Source of the DNA: Natrialba aegyptia DSM 13077
Lineage (GTDB): Archaea > Halobacteriota > Halobacteria > Halobacteriales > Natrialbaceae
Length of the DNA stretch: 64,000 nucleotides
NCBI RefSeq assembly: GCF_000337535.1
Contig: NZ_AOIP01000015.1
Span: 451,259-515,258 of the forward strand
Direction: 5' to 3'
Below, piece by piece: positions 17,667 through 27,143 of the stretch. A program made the position numbers and the translations under genes. The notes under the pieces are model-generated. The model was not told where the DNA came from. It made no database searches and saw only the letters and a program-made list of their open reading frames with translations. Within the stretch, counting starts at the first letter, position 1; every line of letters begins with the position of its first letter.

Positions 17667-18485
17667 TCACTCGTCACTCTCGTTGCCATTACCATTGCTA
17701 GATTCCGCCGTACTGTCTGATTCGTTCAGGCCCGTCTCGCTGGTGTCAGTATCGGTGTCGTCGGTGCTGTTTTCACCGTCTGCAGTGCCATCGCCGGCAT
17801 CGTCATCAGCGGCTGTCCCATCGTCAGTCGCCGTCTCGGATTCGTTCGCTCCGGTCCCGGAGTCGGTCTCGGCGTCGTCTCCGTACTGCTTCGTCCGCGC
17901 GATTGCGTTCCAGAGTTCGACATCCGAGGCCTCTCCCGCTAAATGCTCTTCGGCCCACTGAGAGTTGACGGCCCAACCCTCGACCTGTCCATCGAAGGGA
18001 TCGGTCACTTCCGTATAGAGATGGTTTACGTCGGACCCGCGGTCGATCAGCCCCTCGCTGAACACGCGATAGATCATCGCGATTTCGTCGTCGGACTCGG
18101 TCGCAGTCGTCGCGTCCGATTCGTAGAACAGAACCAGGTCGTTGTCGTCCGTATCGTGATAGAGGTCAGCAACGGTGATATCGTTCTCCTCGAGCAAAAA
18201 GTAGAACTCGCCCGGTGTCGCCTCCGGATCGTCGCCGGGATCGGTCGGATCGACGGGGACGCGACTGCTGCCGAACTGTTTGATCGTCCCCAGACAGCCC
18301 GCCGTCAGCCCGACTGAAGCGGTTCCGAACGCAGCTAGGGCTGCTCGACGAGTTCGTCCGGCGTTCCGCTCGTCCGTTTCACTCTCGGTACCCTCGTCAC
18401 CCGACTCGGTCGTCAATTCAGCCTCCAGACAGTCCCGGTCGCCTCCGTCACCGCAGGCAGCTGTCCCCCCAGGATATCGTGGCAT
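17667..18485 (-). CDS. Tat-exported lipoprotein, function unknown
   Basis: A 272-residue protein. After an acidic N-terminus a twin-arginine motif (TRRAALAAFG) leads into a lipobox LTAGC, so it is a predicted Tat lipoprotein anchored outside the membrane, as is usual in haloarchaea. The mature domain (FYFLLEENDITVADLYHDTD to AIARTKQYG) is compact. The last 70 residues are an Asp/Thr/Glu/Ser-rich tail. I do not recognise a function. The start is the ATG of MPRYPGG. A shorter start nearer the RR motif is possible. Confidence 0.75.
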   Translation of the reverse strand: MPRYPGGTAACGDGGDRDCLEAELTTESGDEGTESETDERNAGRTRRAALAAFGTASVGLTAGCLGTIKQFGSSRVPVDPTDPGDDPEATPGEFYFLLEENDITVADLYHDTDDNDLVLFYESDATTATESDDEIAMIYRVFSEGLIDRGSDVNHLYTEVTDPFDGQVEGWAVNSQWAEEHLAGEASDVELWNAIARTKQYGDDAETDSGTGANESETATDDGTAADDDAGDGTADGENSTDDTDTDTSETGLNESDSTAESSNGNGNESDE

Positions 18486-18670
18486 CGTTACGAACTCGTC
18501 ACACCAACGGGTGAAAAATTCGTCGGCCGTTCGGGAGCGAATCAGTGGTGAACCGACGGTCGGCCCTCCGCCACACCCCGAATGGGCCGGCAATATGATA
18601 TGAGTGCATTTCCTACTGGTCGGCAACGAGAGTCTCGACCTGGATCGGGGACGACGAAGACTGGAAAACT

Positions 18671-21454
18671 ATGTCACGGAAGGAAAGGGTAACCGGTGGA
18701 GAGTCGGCGGAAACGGTAGCGGGGAGTCGGACGGAACGATCGATTCGAGCAAGTAGCCGATCGGCTGCTCCGACGACCGTTTCTGCGACGAGTTCGACCG
18801 CCGAAAATCGCCACCGGTCTATTTGGCGCGGGAGTCGCTTGTTCGTCGTGGTACTCGTGGTTCTGTCGCTCGGGACCGCGGGTTTGCTCACCGGTGGGAT
18901 AACCGCCAGTGCAGTCGCCGATCCCACCACCGATTCACTCGCCCCGTCTGCGTCCGCGAGTCTCAGTACGTCCGCTTCCGACGCCGGTGAGTACGATGAC
19001 AGAATCGTCGTGCGATTCGCCGACGACCACGTCGTGACCGGGAGCGCTGCGGAGTCGATGCCGTCCGATCCGGTCGTCACCGCAGGCGGCGAAGAACTCG
19101 TCGTCGTCGATGGCGCTGTCGAAACCGAAACCGGGGACGAAATCGTCGTCGGGAACAATACGGTTCGAGTCGCCGAAAACGATCCCGATCTGGTGGTCAC
19201 CGACGGGGAGGTGCTAAACGATACGCTCGAGGTGACCGATGGCGGGGTCGTTCAGACGGTCGAAGGCGAAACGACGGTCGAAACGGACGACGGTGAGGTA
19301 GTAAAGTACACCAACTACAACGAGACGAATTTCGTCCCGGAAATCGTCGAGACGAACAGCCCTGGCGAGGGCGAACCCCTCGAGGTGACAGTCGAAATCA
19401 CCAATACGGAGTACGGCACCGCGACAAGGGATGTCGACTTCACGCTTACGGACGGTGACGAAACGTTTGCAACACTTAACGAGTCCATCGAGTTAGATGG
19501 CGGCGAGTCGACCACCCATACCTTCGAATACGAAACCGAACGCGACGATCACGAGGCGACACGCGCTCTCGTAGAAGTGGATTACGACGGGACCCAGGAC
19601 GACACCGATGTGACGATCTACGAATCGAAGGCCACTGTTAATATCACCGACTGGACGCGAAACACCGCCGCCGGCGACGAACTCGAGGTCACCGCCGAGA
19701 TCAACCGCCACGGTAATTATCCACAGGGAGAACAGGAGTTCCTGATCGAGTTCAGAATCGATGGCACACACGTCACGACGAAACCGGTATCGATGGAGCC
19801 GGGTGGACAAGCGGTCGAGACGTTCACCTACGAGACGAGCGAAGCGGATTCGCCGTCGGTCGAGGCAACTATACGGAGCGGTCTCGACGGCGAACCCGAC
19901 GACGAGGCTAGAGCCGTCGCGGAGGTCATCGGACAGGCGACACACGAAGAGAACGTTCGGGCGCAGTTTACCGACCGGAACCGACCGGACGAGGGCGAGA
20001 CGCTCGAACTCGAGGCCGAAATCGAATACGACCGTTCCGATCGCATCCCGAACGAGCCGAAGGAATACCCGATCGAGTTCTACATCGACGGCGAACTGGT
20101 CGACAATCGAACCGTCGAACTGAACGGTGACGAGACCGTCACGGAAACGTTTACCTACGAAACGGAGCAGGGGGATGCGCCGCGGGTCGATGCCGAATTG
20201 AAGACACCCGGAACGGGCGATACGACCAGACCACGGATTAACGGGAGCGGTTTCGACGTCGAAATCCTCGATGTCAACGGGCCGGTCAACGAAACCCAAA
20301 CGCTCGTTGCCACGGTCGGCATCGAAAATACCGGCGACATCGCTGGGGAGCAAGAAATTCGACTGCGTATCGATAGCGGAGCCGGCGATCCGGGTCAGAC
20401 GACCAGACACATCCGCGGCCAGAAGAACGTCTCGCTCGAGGTTGGCGAACGAACGACCGAACGCTTCTCCTATCGAACTCGTTCGTCGGACGTCCCCCTG
20501 ACCGAAGTTGCGATTCTCAGCGACGACGACGAAGCGACGCAGAACGCGATGGTCCGCGCCAAAACCTCGCGGTACGAGCCGCGAAACCTGACCGGCGACT
20601 ACACGAACGAATCGAGCCGAGAACTGACGCTTTCCGCCGATATCAACAACACCGGCACCGAACCGGGCGACCAGTACGTCGAGTTCAGCCTCGACGGTGA
20701 ACTCGTTCACGTCGATCGGGTGACGCTCGAGCCGTGGGAGTCTGAGACTGTCTCGACGACGATCGATGCACCGGCGGAGATCGGCGCACACGACTTCGCG
20801 GTCGAAACCGACGACGAACGCGCGGACACACTCGTCGGCGTCGGGGTCGAAGTCAGCGGTAGCGATCCGGATACCGACGGGACAGGCGGGAACGAGTCAG
20901 TTGCTGGAGGGACCGATTCGGGATCGGACGGCTCGCCGAGCACGGCGGCTTCAGGCGGCGGGATTCCGTGGCAACTCCTTGGTTTCGGCCTTCTCGGACT
21001 CCTCGTGGTGTTCGCACTCGTCGCCGTCGCGCTCCTCTACCGCCACGATCCGGAGAGCTTCCCGCCAGAGCCAGCGGCTGTTCCAGCAATTCTGCAAGCG
21101 GAACTGAACTCGCTCGCGACGCGAGTTCGGACGACCGATCTGGCGCTGCTGCTCGCGACCGCCAAACGAGCGATCGGCCTCAGCGCCGGGACGCTGATTG
21201 TCCGAAACGATCTCCCGCGGGCTGCGACGGTCCGCGTTCGCTGTCAAACGGCAACCGACACCGTGTTCTTAGAGGATTTCGAGTTACAGCCCGAGGAGCG
21301 GCGCGTTCTCGGCTCGCTTCCTGAGACGGACCAGTTCAAGGTCGGAGCTGGCGTCGACGACATCACGTCTCACGAGGAGGTTTTCGACCGCGATAACGGT
21401 GATGTCGGTGTCGTCCTCAGAGCGGAAGGGATCGTCATCGGCAATCTCGCCTGA
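18671..21454 (+). CDS. Large cell-surface protein with CARDB-like repeats and a C-terminal membrane anchor
   Basis: A 927-residue protein. Residues about 55-85 form a signal-anchor helix (LFVVVLVVLSLGTAGLLTGG). From about 225 to 760 there are four or five beta-sandwich repeats of the CARDB/APHP type, marked by GE-x-LEVTVEI-x-NT, GExTVTETFTYET and similar strands. A Ser/Gly/Thr linker then leads to a second span (WQLLGFGLLGLLVVFALVAVALLY), and about 140 cytoplasmic residues follow. Such proteins display adhesive or enzyme-linked domains at the S-layer. It is divergent from the Tat lipoprotein. Confidence 0.8.
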   Translation: MSRKERVTGGESAETVAGSRTERSIRASSRSAAPTTVSATSSTAENRHRSIWRGSRLFVVVLVVLSLGTAGLLTGGITASAVADPTTDSLAPSASASLSTSASDAGEYDDRIVVRFADDHVVTGSAAESMPSDPVVTAGGEELVVVDGAVETETGDEIVVGNNTVRVAENDPDLVVTDGEVLNDTLEVTDGGVVQTVEGETTVETDDGEVVKYTNYNETNFVPEIVETNSPGEGEPLEVTVEITNTEYGTATRDVDFTLTDGDETFATLNESIELDGGESTTHTFEYETERDDHEATRALVEVDYDGTQDDTDVTIYESKATVNITDWTRNTAAGDELEVTAEINRHGNYPQGEQEFLIEFRIDGTHVTTKPVSMEPGGQAVETFTYETSEADSPSVEATIRSGLDGEPDDEARAVAEVIGQATHEENVRAQFTDRNRPDEGETLELEAEIEYDRSDRIPNEPKEYPIEFYIDGELVDNRTVELNGDETVTETFTYETEQGDAPRVDAELKTPGTGDTTRPRINGSGFDVEILDVNGPVNETQTLVATVGIENTGDIAGEQEIRLRIDSGAGDPGQTTRHIRGQKNVSLEVGERTTERFSYRTRSSDVPLTEVAILSDDDEATQNAMVRAKTSRYEPRNLTGDYTNESSRELTLSADINNTGTEPGDQYVEFSLDGELVHVDRVTLEPWESETVSTTIDAPAEIGAHDFAVETDDERADTLVGVGVEVSGSDPDTDGTGGNESVAGGTDSGSDGSPSTAASGGGIPWQLLGFGLLGLLVVFALVAVALLYRHDPESFPPEPAAVPAILQAELNSLATRVRTTDLALLLATAKRAIGLSAGTLIVRNDLPRAATVRVRCQTATDTVFLEDFELQPEERRVLGSLPETDQFKVGAGVDDITSHEEVFDRDNGDVGVVLRAEGIVIGNLA

Positions 21455-22103
21455 AGCGTCTCACGTCTCTCCCTCCGGGTCGCTATTGGACTGTGAAAGA
21501 GGGGTTCCGATAGCCCCTGTATAATATACGCATAGTATCCTGTATTTAAACATATATAGAACAACAGTATCTGATCCGAACAGACAGTTACACCGCTAAG
21601 CGGAGGTTTTAGCCCAATATAAGCAGATCAGTCAAAGATGACTGTTTTCTTATTGTGGTCCCGATATCAGTTCCAAAGATGCCCTGAAGACAGTTTCCTG
21701 CCGAAATACCGGCATATCAGATAATGTGTCATCGTGAAAAGTATCCTCGAACTATATCCCAGATTAATGGTGTATATGAGAAATGGTCTGTATTCGTTCA
21801 TAACTGCCCAGCGATTGAGAGACTCCCACGGACAGTGATCCAATCGGGTTGTTACGTACGAGTTCACTCGGCGAAGCAGCGTGTCCGGGACGGGGAGCTG
21901 AACTCGGATGGAGCCGGGACGATGCAATCACTCAGTGGGCAGAACAAGGGACACGTGTCAGCTGTTGCTGTTCGGGTAGTGGCCTGGGCGACTACGGTCG
22001 GCTTTCGGCGAGTTGAACTCCGGTGAACGCTTCCGCTCGCGGAACGACTCGTCCAAGAGCGGTTCTATCGCAGTAGCTTGTGGAGTAACGTGCCGCAAAA
22101 GGA
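21455..22103. other. AT-richer gene-free interval
   Basis: About 650 bp of markedly lower GC than its surroundings, with long AT runs at 21520-21560. Short frames here (for example 21724-22026) lack domain signatures and the GC-rich third positions of local genes. It ends at the tRNA-Ile gene. I see no inverted repeats or transposase motif. It could be decayed mobile DNA next to a tRNA. Confidence 0.4.
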
Positions 22104-22177
22104 TGGGCCAACTCGGATTTGAACCGAGAGCCTCCACCTTATCAGAGTGGCGCTCAACCTAATTGAGCTATTGGCCC
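22104..22177 (-). tRNA. tRNA-Ile (GAU)
   Basis: A 74-nt cloverleaf on the minus strand. The acceptor stem is GGGCCAA/TTGGCCC with discriminator A. The D arm is AGCTCAATTAGGTTGAGC. The anticodon arm is CACTCTGATAAGGTG, with GAT as the anticodon. The T arm contains GGTTCAAATCC. No intron, and CCA is not encoded, as is normal in haloarchaea. Confidence 0.93.
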
Positions 22178-22245
22178 GCGACTGCACTCGTTAGTTGCTC
22201 GGTGGGATGTTTAAGCGTTTCTTTCCGTTCGTCCTGTGGGATAGG

Positions 22246-22890
22246 CTACCGCGCATAGCGACGGTCATCGTCCTCGTCGTCCGAGTTCTCCGTGGACTCG
22301 TCGCTGCCGCCGAGGTCGATACTGTACGAATCCTGGTTGTCAGTGCCGGTGTTAACGGTGTAATCGTCCGCACCCAGATCGTACGTGCCAGTGTCGGCGT
22401 TCGTGCCCGTACCGGAGCCGGCTGTGCTCTCCGGATCGCCGTTCGGGAAGCCAAACGTCCAGACGGACCCGCTTGCAAGGCCGCCGGTCTTCTTGTCCGC
22501 GTAGGGAACGATCACGTATCGCTTGAGAGCCGCTCGGATCGGGATTCGGGTGATCGGGACCGCGATGAGGAATCCGATGAGGTCCGTGACGAGCCCGGGC
22601 GTGAGCAAGAACGCGCCGGCGGCGATCAGGAGCCCACCGTCGAGTAGTTGGTTCGTCGGGGGTTCACCCCGTGCCAGCGAGCGTTGCATCTTTCGGAGCG
22701 TTCGCCGGCCCTCGGCGCGAACGAGGAGCATCCCCACGAGACCCGTGAGGACGACGAGGAGAACCATACCGATCCAGCCGATGTAGCTCGTCTGGCTGAC
22801 GACGACGGCGAGGAGCACGGCGTCGAGAAACGGGATGAGCAACAGTGCGAAGATCCACCGGAGCATACCTCGATATAGCCGGCGAAGCAT
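22246..22890 (-). CDS. fxsA: FxsA family membrane protein
   Basis: A 214-residue membrane protein. The FxsA core lies at residues 10-130 with three or four hydrophobic helices (IFALLLIPFLDAVLLAVVVS, GMVLLVVLTGLVGMLLV, GGLLIAAGAFLLTPGLVTD). The segment LLTPGLVTDLIGFLI is the family hallmark. The last 70 residues are Asp/Gly/Thr/Ser-rich and cytoplasmic, much longer than in bacterial FxsA. FxsA is known for suppressing F-plasmid exclusion of phage T7; its cell role is unknown. The start could also be the ATG at 22866 (MLRWIFALL). Confidence 0.88.
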   Translation of the reverse strand: MLRRLYRGMLRWIFALLLIPFLDAVLLAVVVSQTSYIGWIGMVLLVVLTGLVGMLLVRAEGRRTLRKMQRSLARGEPPTNQLLDGGLLIAAGAFLLTPGLVTDLIGFLIAVPITRIPIRAALKRYVIVPYADKKTGGLASGSVWTFGFPNGDPESTAGSGTGTNADTGTYDLGADDYTVNTGTDNQDSYSIDLGGSDESTENSDDEDDDRRYAR

Positions 22891-22974
22891 GAAAACCCTT
22901 TACTCTCACAACAGCACTCGATAGGGGTCCTGGGACAACGAAGGGCTTACGCCCGTCACCGGCCACCCTTCGGT

Positions 22975-24675
22975 ATGGGAATCGGTATGGGCAGCGACGA
23001 CGAAACGCGCGTCGAGTGGCGCGAGTGGGGCCAGGACGCCTTCGACGAGGCAGCGATGGCGGACCGACCCGTCTTGCTCTCGCTCACCGCGACGTGGTGT
23101 GATCACTGCCACGAGATGGACGCAGAGACCTACGCGGAGCCGCGAATTGCGGCGAACGTCAACGACAGTTTCGTCCCCGTTCGCGTCGACGTCGACCGAC
23201 GCCCGCGCGTGCGTGATCGGTACAATATGGGCGGCTTCCCCTCGACAGTCTTTCTCGCGCCCGACGGATCGGTGCTGACCGGCGCGGGCTACCTCGGTCC
23301 CGACGGCATGCGTCAGGTGTTAGATAGCGTCCGGACGATGTGGGACACGAAGGGCAGCGGTGCCGGTCGCATCCCCCGGCCGCTCCGCGAGGACAACCCG
23401 CCCGCCGGCGCGCTCACGGGCGACATCGAGTCGGCGATGCTCGGTCAGCTCACCGAAACCTACGACGGGACCGCCGGCGGCTGGGGCGACAACCCGAAAT
23501 TTCCGCTCCCCGACGCGCTCGAGTTCAGCCTCAAGCGCGACCGGGAGATGGCGCTGCGCTCGTTCGACGCGGTGAGCGCGAACCTGTTCGACGAGTACGA
23601 CGGGGGCTTTTATCGCTTTGCGACGGAGCGGGATTGGTCCGGCCTTCAGCACGAGAAGCTCCTCGATTCGAACGGCGCGCTCGTGCGCGCGTTCGCGAAC
23701 GCCTATCTACACACGGGCAAAGACGAGTATCGCACGCCGGCCGCGCGCACGGTCGAGTTTCTGACGACGACGCTCTGGAACGACGACGTCGACGCCTTCG
23801 CGAACAGCCAAGCGCCCGGCGAAACCGAGGCGCACGGACTCGACCCGACCGACCGCGAGGCGGCCGACGAGCCGCCGGTCGACGAGGTCGTCCTCGCGGG
23901 GCCGAACGCGCTCGCGATCGAGGGGCTGCTCACGTACGCCGCCTACACCGACGACGAGCGCGCCCGCAGATACGCAGAGCGCGCGCTCGCAACGCTCCGA
24001 ACGGACCTGGTCGGTGCGGCCGAGGGTACGGACGAGGACCGGGGAATCGTCGCCCACGCGCACCCCGAAACCGTCGATGGAACCACAGCCGCGCCGCTCC
24101 TCGCGAATCAGGCGCGAACCTTGTCGGCGCTGACGACGGCCGCGAGCACGCTCGATCCCGCCGTCCTCTCGACCGCGAGGGCAGTCGCCGACGCGACGAT
24201 CGACCGCCTTCACGACGACGACTCGTTCGTCGACGGGCCGGCGGCCGGCGCGGGGCTGCTCGAACGCCAACTCCGCCCGCTCGACTCGAATGTCGCCCTC
24301 GCCGAGGCGCTCCTCGAACTCGCGGTGCTCACCGGCGAGAACGAGTACCGCGAGTTCGCCCGGAAGACGCTCGAAGCGTTCGCCGGGGCGAGCGACCGAT
24401 TCGGCGTCCAGGTCGCCCAGTACGCGACGGCCGTGTCCCGACTGCTGGAGGGGCCGCTCGTGATCGCCGTCGCCGACGACGTCGGCTCGGACCTGCACCG
24501 GGCCGCGCTTCGGCTCGCGGACCACGAGAAGGTCGTCGTTCCCGGCGCGGCCGCCGTCGATGGCTACGAGAGCCTCCCGGACGGCACCGCTCGCGTCGAA
24601 CTCGGGGAGCGCGAATCGGCCACCGCCGAAACTCCGACGGAGTTGAGCGAGGCCGTCCAGTCCGTTCTCGAGTAG
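22975..24675 (+). CDS. DUF255 thioredoxin-like protein (YyaL/SPATA20 family)
   Basis: A 566-residue protein. The N-terminal 130 residues form a thioredoxin fold with the redox motif WCDHC (41-45) and the cis-Pro segment GGFPSTVF. The rest is an alpha-helical, glycosidase-like toroid (GGWGDNPKFPLPDALEF, GGFYRFATERDWS, HEKLLDSNGALVRAFANAY). This is the fold of YyaL and human SPATA20, whose substrates are unknown. It is shorter than the 650-700 residues of many homologues. ATG 22987 (MGSDDE) is an alternative start. Confidence 0.85.
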   Translation: MGIGMGSDDETRVEWREWGQDAFDEAAMADRPVLLSLTATWCDHCHEMDAETYAEPRIAANVNDSFVPVRVDVDRRPRVRDRYNMGGFPSTVFLAPDGSVLTGAGYLGPDGMRQVLDSVRTMWDTKGSGAGRIPRPLREDNPPAGALTGDIESAMLGQLTETYDGTAGGWGDNPKFPLPDALEFSLKRDREMALRSFDAVSANLFDEYDGGFYRFATERDWSGLQHEKLLDSNGALVRAFANAYLHTGKDEYRTPAARTVEFLTTTLWNDDVDAFANSQAPGETEAHGLDPTDREAADEPPVDEVVLAGPNALAIEGLLTYAAYTDDERARRYAERALATLRTDLVGAAEGTDEDRGIVAHAHPETVDGTTAAPLLANQARTLSALTTAASTLDPAVLSTARAVADATIDRLHDDDSFVDGPAAGAGLLERQLRPLDSNVALAEALLELAVLTGENEYREFARKTLEAFAGASDRFGVQVAQYATAVSRLLEGPLVIAVADDVGSDLHRAALRLADHEKVVVPGAAAVDGYESLPDGTARVELGERESATAETPTELSEAVQSVLE

Positions 24676-24756
24676 CGCTCGGGACTGAAACACGAGTGTT
24701 TGGCGTGAGAGCAAACCACCACAGCGTTTATGTTTCTTCGGTTGATTGCACAGATC

Positions 24757-25560
24757 ATGGCCAGCCTCAGGGATCTCGGGCTTTCGGAGTACGAAGCGCG
24801 AGCGTATCGAGCGCTGTTGAACACCGGACCGACAACAGCCAAGGAGTTGTCACGCGCCAGCGACGTTCCGATGGGGCGCATCTACGACGTGCTAAACAGC
24901 ATCGAGCAGTACAACCTCGTGCGAACCCAGACCGCGAGCCGGCCCAAGAAGTACGTCGCCGTCGAACCGTCGACCGCACTCGACCGCCTACTCGACGACA
25001 AGAAACGCGAACTCGCGGAGAAAGCGGATCAGTACGAGTCGATCGTCGACGACCTCTCCGATGAACTCGACGCGGCAGATCCCGTCGAGGAACAGTTCTG
25101 GACCGCCGCCGTCGGTCCCGAGGAGACGGTTGACCTCCTCATGGAGCGACTCGCAGCCGCCGACCGGCACATCGTCATGGTCGCCGCGGATCCCGTCCCC
25201 GAACGGGACGCCCAGACCGTCGGCGACAACGTGCTCGCGAAACTCGAGGACGCACTCGATCGAGGCGTCTCCGTCGATCTACTGATGACGCGACGGCTCG
25301 TCGATGCGCTCTCGAAAAACGTCGGCGAGCGCTATCGAACGACGCTCCAGGCCCGGGACGATTTCGACGTTCGGACGAGCGCAGAAGTGACCGGCTCGTT
25401 CAATCTCATCGACGACACCGAAGTCTGCATCCAGGTTCCAAACCCCCTTTCCTCCGGCGATGCGTTCGGAATGATCGACCTCAAAGACCCCGAGTTCGCG
25501 GCGAACGTCCACGACGAGTTCGCCCCGCGGTGGGACGACGCCGAGCCGTTGACGTTCTAA
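24757..25560 (+). CDS. TrmB-type transcriptional regulator
   Basis: A 267-residue regulator. The N-terminal winged helix (SLRDLGLSEYEARAYRALL, then TAKELSRASDVPMGRIYDVL) is the TrmB/sugar-specific HTH. A short coiled coil and a phospholipase D-like TrmB sensor domain (from about residue 100) follow. TrmB proteins regulate sugar or central metabolism genes by binding ligands. The start is ATG 24757, because GTTTATG (about 24725-24731) lies 28-30 nt upstream and fits a leaderless transcript. The frame from 24730 would put translation inside that box. Confidence 0.88.
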   Translation: MASLRDLGLSEYEARAYRALLNTGPTTAKELSRASDVPMGRIYDVLNSIEQYNLVRTQTASRPKKYVAVEPSTALDRLLDDKKRELAEKADQYESIVDDLSDELDAADPVEEQFWTAAVGPEETVDLLMERLAAADRHIVMVAADPVPERDAQTVGDNVLAKLEDALDRGVSVDLLMTRRLVDALSKNVGERYRTTLQARDDFDVRTSAEVTGSFNLIDDTEVCIQVPNPLSSGDAFGMIDLKDPEFAANVHDEFAPRWDDAEPLTF

Positions 25561-25565
25561 CCGCC

Positions 25566-26504
25566 CTACTCGGAGCCGTTGCCGTTGACTTCCTCGCGCA
25601 GAGTTTGCATCTCGACGACTCGCTCGGCGTGTGCGTTGTGCTGGTGGATCGACTCGTCGTTCGACTGTTTCATCGTGAGGACCGCATCGTCCGGCAGATG
25701 GCTGAACTCGGAGACGACGCCCTCGGCCATCGAGCGCACGCAGTCCTCGACGAACTTCGCGTCCGCGTGGGCCGCGTAGGTCATGTGATCCTCGTCCGGC
25801 CGTTTGGCCAGGTTGTAGATCCGCGCGCTCATCGAATCCCGCGCGATGTCGATGACGTCGTTCAGGTCGACCGCGGGATCGCCGCCCGACTCGACGGCGA
25901 GGGTCGCGTGTCCGCGCTGGGAGTGGCCCGGCTGTGGCACCTCCTCCAGGAACTCCGTGATCGTCTCCTCCTCGACGCCCAGGTCCTCGAGCGTCTGTTT
26001 CGCGCGTGCGGCCGACATTCCCTGCGAACACGGACAGACAGTCATTCCCGTCACCGTCGCACCGATCTTCTCGCGGGTTCCCTCGTCCGTCGCCGTCGCC
26101 GAGGCGACGATATCGACGGTGTGTTGGGTCTCGCGGTCGCTCGCCGGCGTCTGCTCGCGGCGCATGAACTCGGCTTCCATCGAAACTTCGGCCTTCGACG
26201 TGTACTCGTGTTTCTCGAGCAGGCGTTCGGCGGCCTCGCCGCAGACCTCCTCGACCTGGTAGGCCTCCTCGCGGGTGGCATCCTCCAGAATCTCGTCGAT
26301 GACCTCCATGTTGCGACTCATGTCCGCGCCCTTGCGCCAGGCGGGGAGGTCGACGAAGACCTCGAACTCGGCGGTGAGGACGATCGGGCGCTTGTCCTCG
26401 CGAGCGATCTTGACGAGCTTTTCGACGCCGGTGACGCCGACCTGACTCAGGCCGACGGTGACATCCGGCGACGTCGCCTGCACGTCCGGCAACTGGTGAC
26501 TCAT
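25566..26504 (-). CDS. mptA: GTP cyclohydrolase MptA (FolE2 type)
   Basis: A 312-residue tunnel-fold enzyme of the FolE2/MptA family. The motif [10 protein letters not shown] includes the metal-binding cysteine, and [10 protein letters not shown] is near the C-terminus. In archaea MptA converts GTP to 7,8-dihydroneopterin 2',3'-cyclic phosphate, the first step of tetrahydromethanopterin or folate-type pterins; haloarchaea also use such cyclohydrolases for queuosine-family precursors. The ATG at 26504 gives [11 protein letters not shown]. An ATG three codons upstream is less likely. Confidence 0.93.
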   Translation of the reverse strand: MSHQLPDVQATSPDVTVGLSQVGVTGVEKLVKIAREDKRPIVLTAEFEVFVDLPAWRKGADMSRNMEVIDEILEDATREEAYQVEEVCGEAAERLLEKHEYTSKAEVSMEAEFMRREQTPASDRETQHTVDIVASATATDEGTREKIGATVTGMTVCPCSQGMSAARAKQTLEDLGVEEETITEFLEEVPQPGHSQRGHATLAVESGGDPAVDLNDVIDIARDSMSARIYNLAKRPDEDHMTYAAHADAKFVEDCVRSMAEGVVSEFSHLPDDAVLTMKQSNDESIHQHNAHAERVVEMQTLREEVNGNGSE

Positions 26505-26635
26505 TGCCCGCATTCAGGGGAGCGCGCGATTATGCCTTTCGGAACGGTCAGTTCCCTCCAGCATCCCGTCGTTCACGTCGTCCGGGAGGGAGCTCCCGTC
26601 TTCCTGTCCTCGCGCTCTTGCACCCTCGCGTCGTT

Positions 26636-26670
26636 CTTTAAGTGCTTCTCGTCACAAGGTGTAGATACGA
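26636..26670 (+). repeat. Promoter-like 35-nt repeat, copy A
   Basis: Starts CTTTAAGTGCTTCTCGTCAC and ends AAGGTGTAGATACGA. CTTTAAG is TATA-like, and the second conserved block falls where transcription would start (about 26 nt later). It is followed by CGGGTCA and then a hairpin with an 8-bp stem (CCGACGCG 26678-26685, CGCGTCGG 26692-26699) and TTTT at 26701-26704. Confidence 0.75.
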
Positions 26671-26677
26671 CGGGTCA

Positions 26678-26706
26678 CCGACGCGCCGTGTCGCGTCGGC
26701 TTTTCG
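26678..26706 (+). terminator. Hairpin plus T-tract after repeat copy A
   Basis: Stem CCGACGCG/CGCGTCGG with a 6-nt loop, immediately followed by CTTTTCG. If transcription starts in repeat copy A, it would give an RNA of about 40-50 nt ending here. The same stem follows copy D with a single loop change. Confidence 0.5.
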
Positions 26707-26778
26707 CTGTTGATCGGTGTAACTGTTCGTCCGTATACGATCCCGCATAGCACGGTCGAATCCAGTATTGCGTTCGTT

Positions 26779-26813
26779 CTTTAAGTGTCTCTAGTCACAA
26801 GGTGTAGATACGA
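26779..26813 (+). repeat. Promoter-like 35-nt repeat, copy B
   Basis: CTTTAAGTGTCTCTAGTCAC followed by AAGGTGTAGATACGA. It differs from copy A at only a few positions in the middle. The start is 143 nt after that of copy A. A 5-bp stem (CGACG 26811-26815, CGTCG 26822-26826) follows. Confidence 0.75.
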
Positions 26814-26934
26814 CGGGAGGTCGTCGGTCTTCGAGTTCTTGACTCGGTATCTTACGTTCAGATAGATCTCACTTCCCAGAGGGTTCTCGAACCGGTGACG
26901 CTGCGCGGTGAACGCCGGGCTTCTACTGTCCAGT

Positions 26935-27118
26935 GATGGTGATTTCGGTGGGATTGCGCTGGAGTCGTTCGACCACTATTTCCAGGCGTTCCTCGACGCC
27001 GGATTCAATCTCGAGGAGTCGTCGAACCGGTGTTAACCGACGAGTTCGCTCGAGAAAACCCCGACGCGTATCGGGATTCACTGACGCGGGTGCCGGATTT
27101 TCTCTGTCTGCGGGCGAG
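26935..27118 (+). pseudogene. Frameshifted C-terminal remnant of a class I methyltransferase
   Basis: One frame reads DGDFGGIALESFDHYFQAF then LDAGFNLEE. After a one-base loss near 27024, another frame continues PVLTDEFARENPDAYRDS then LTRVPDFLCLRA. Restoring one base turns ESSNRC-stop into EEVVEPVLTD. The pattern (aGF-x-L-EE-VVEP, then NP-x-Y and a R-P-x-FL-x-RA ending) is typical of the C-terminus of haloarchaeal SAM-dependent methyltransferases. No SAM-binding motif is found upstream, so only the tail survives. Confidence 0.55.
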
Positions 27119-27133
27119 TCTTTGAGCGCGGGT

Positions 27134-27143
27134 CTTTAAGTGC
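27134..27143 (+). repeat. Possible degenerate copy of the promoter-like repeat
   Basis: CTTTAAGTGC matches the first 10 bases of the five intact copies. The following 25 bases match only in patches (ACACGAGG, AAACGG). It may be a decayed sixth copy or just a TATA-like box. Confidence 0.25.

Noticed and set aside
19493-20791. 432-codon open frame on the minus strand
   Set aside because: Antisense of the CARDB-like surface protein, which has clear repeats and two membrane spans on the plus strand.
21724-22026. 100-codon plus-strand frame in the AT-rich interval
   Set aside because: Codon use does not match local genes, there is no hydrophobic or domain pattern, and no promoter at suitable spacing.
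21455-22177. Integrated element at tRNA-Ile
   Set aside because: No duplicated tRNA 3' end, integrase or transposase motif was found; only lower GC content points to foreign DNA.
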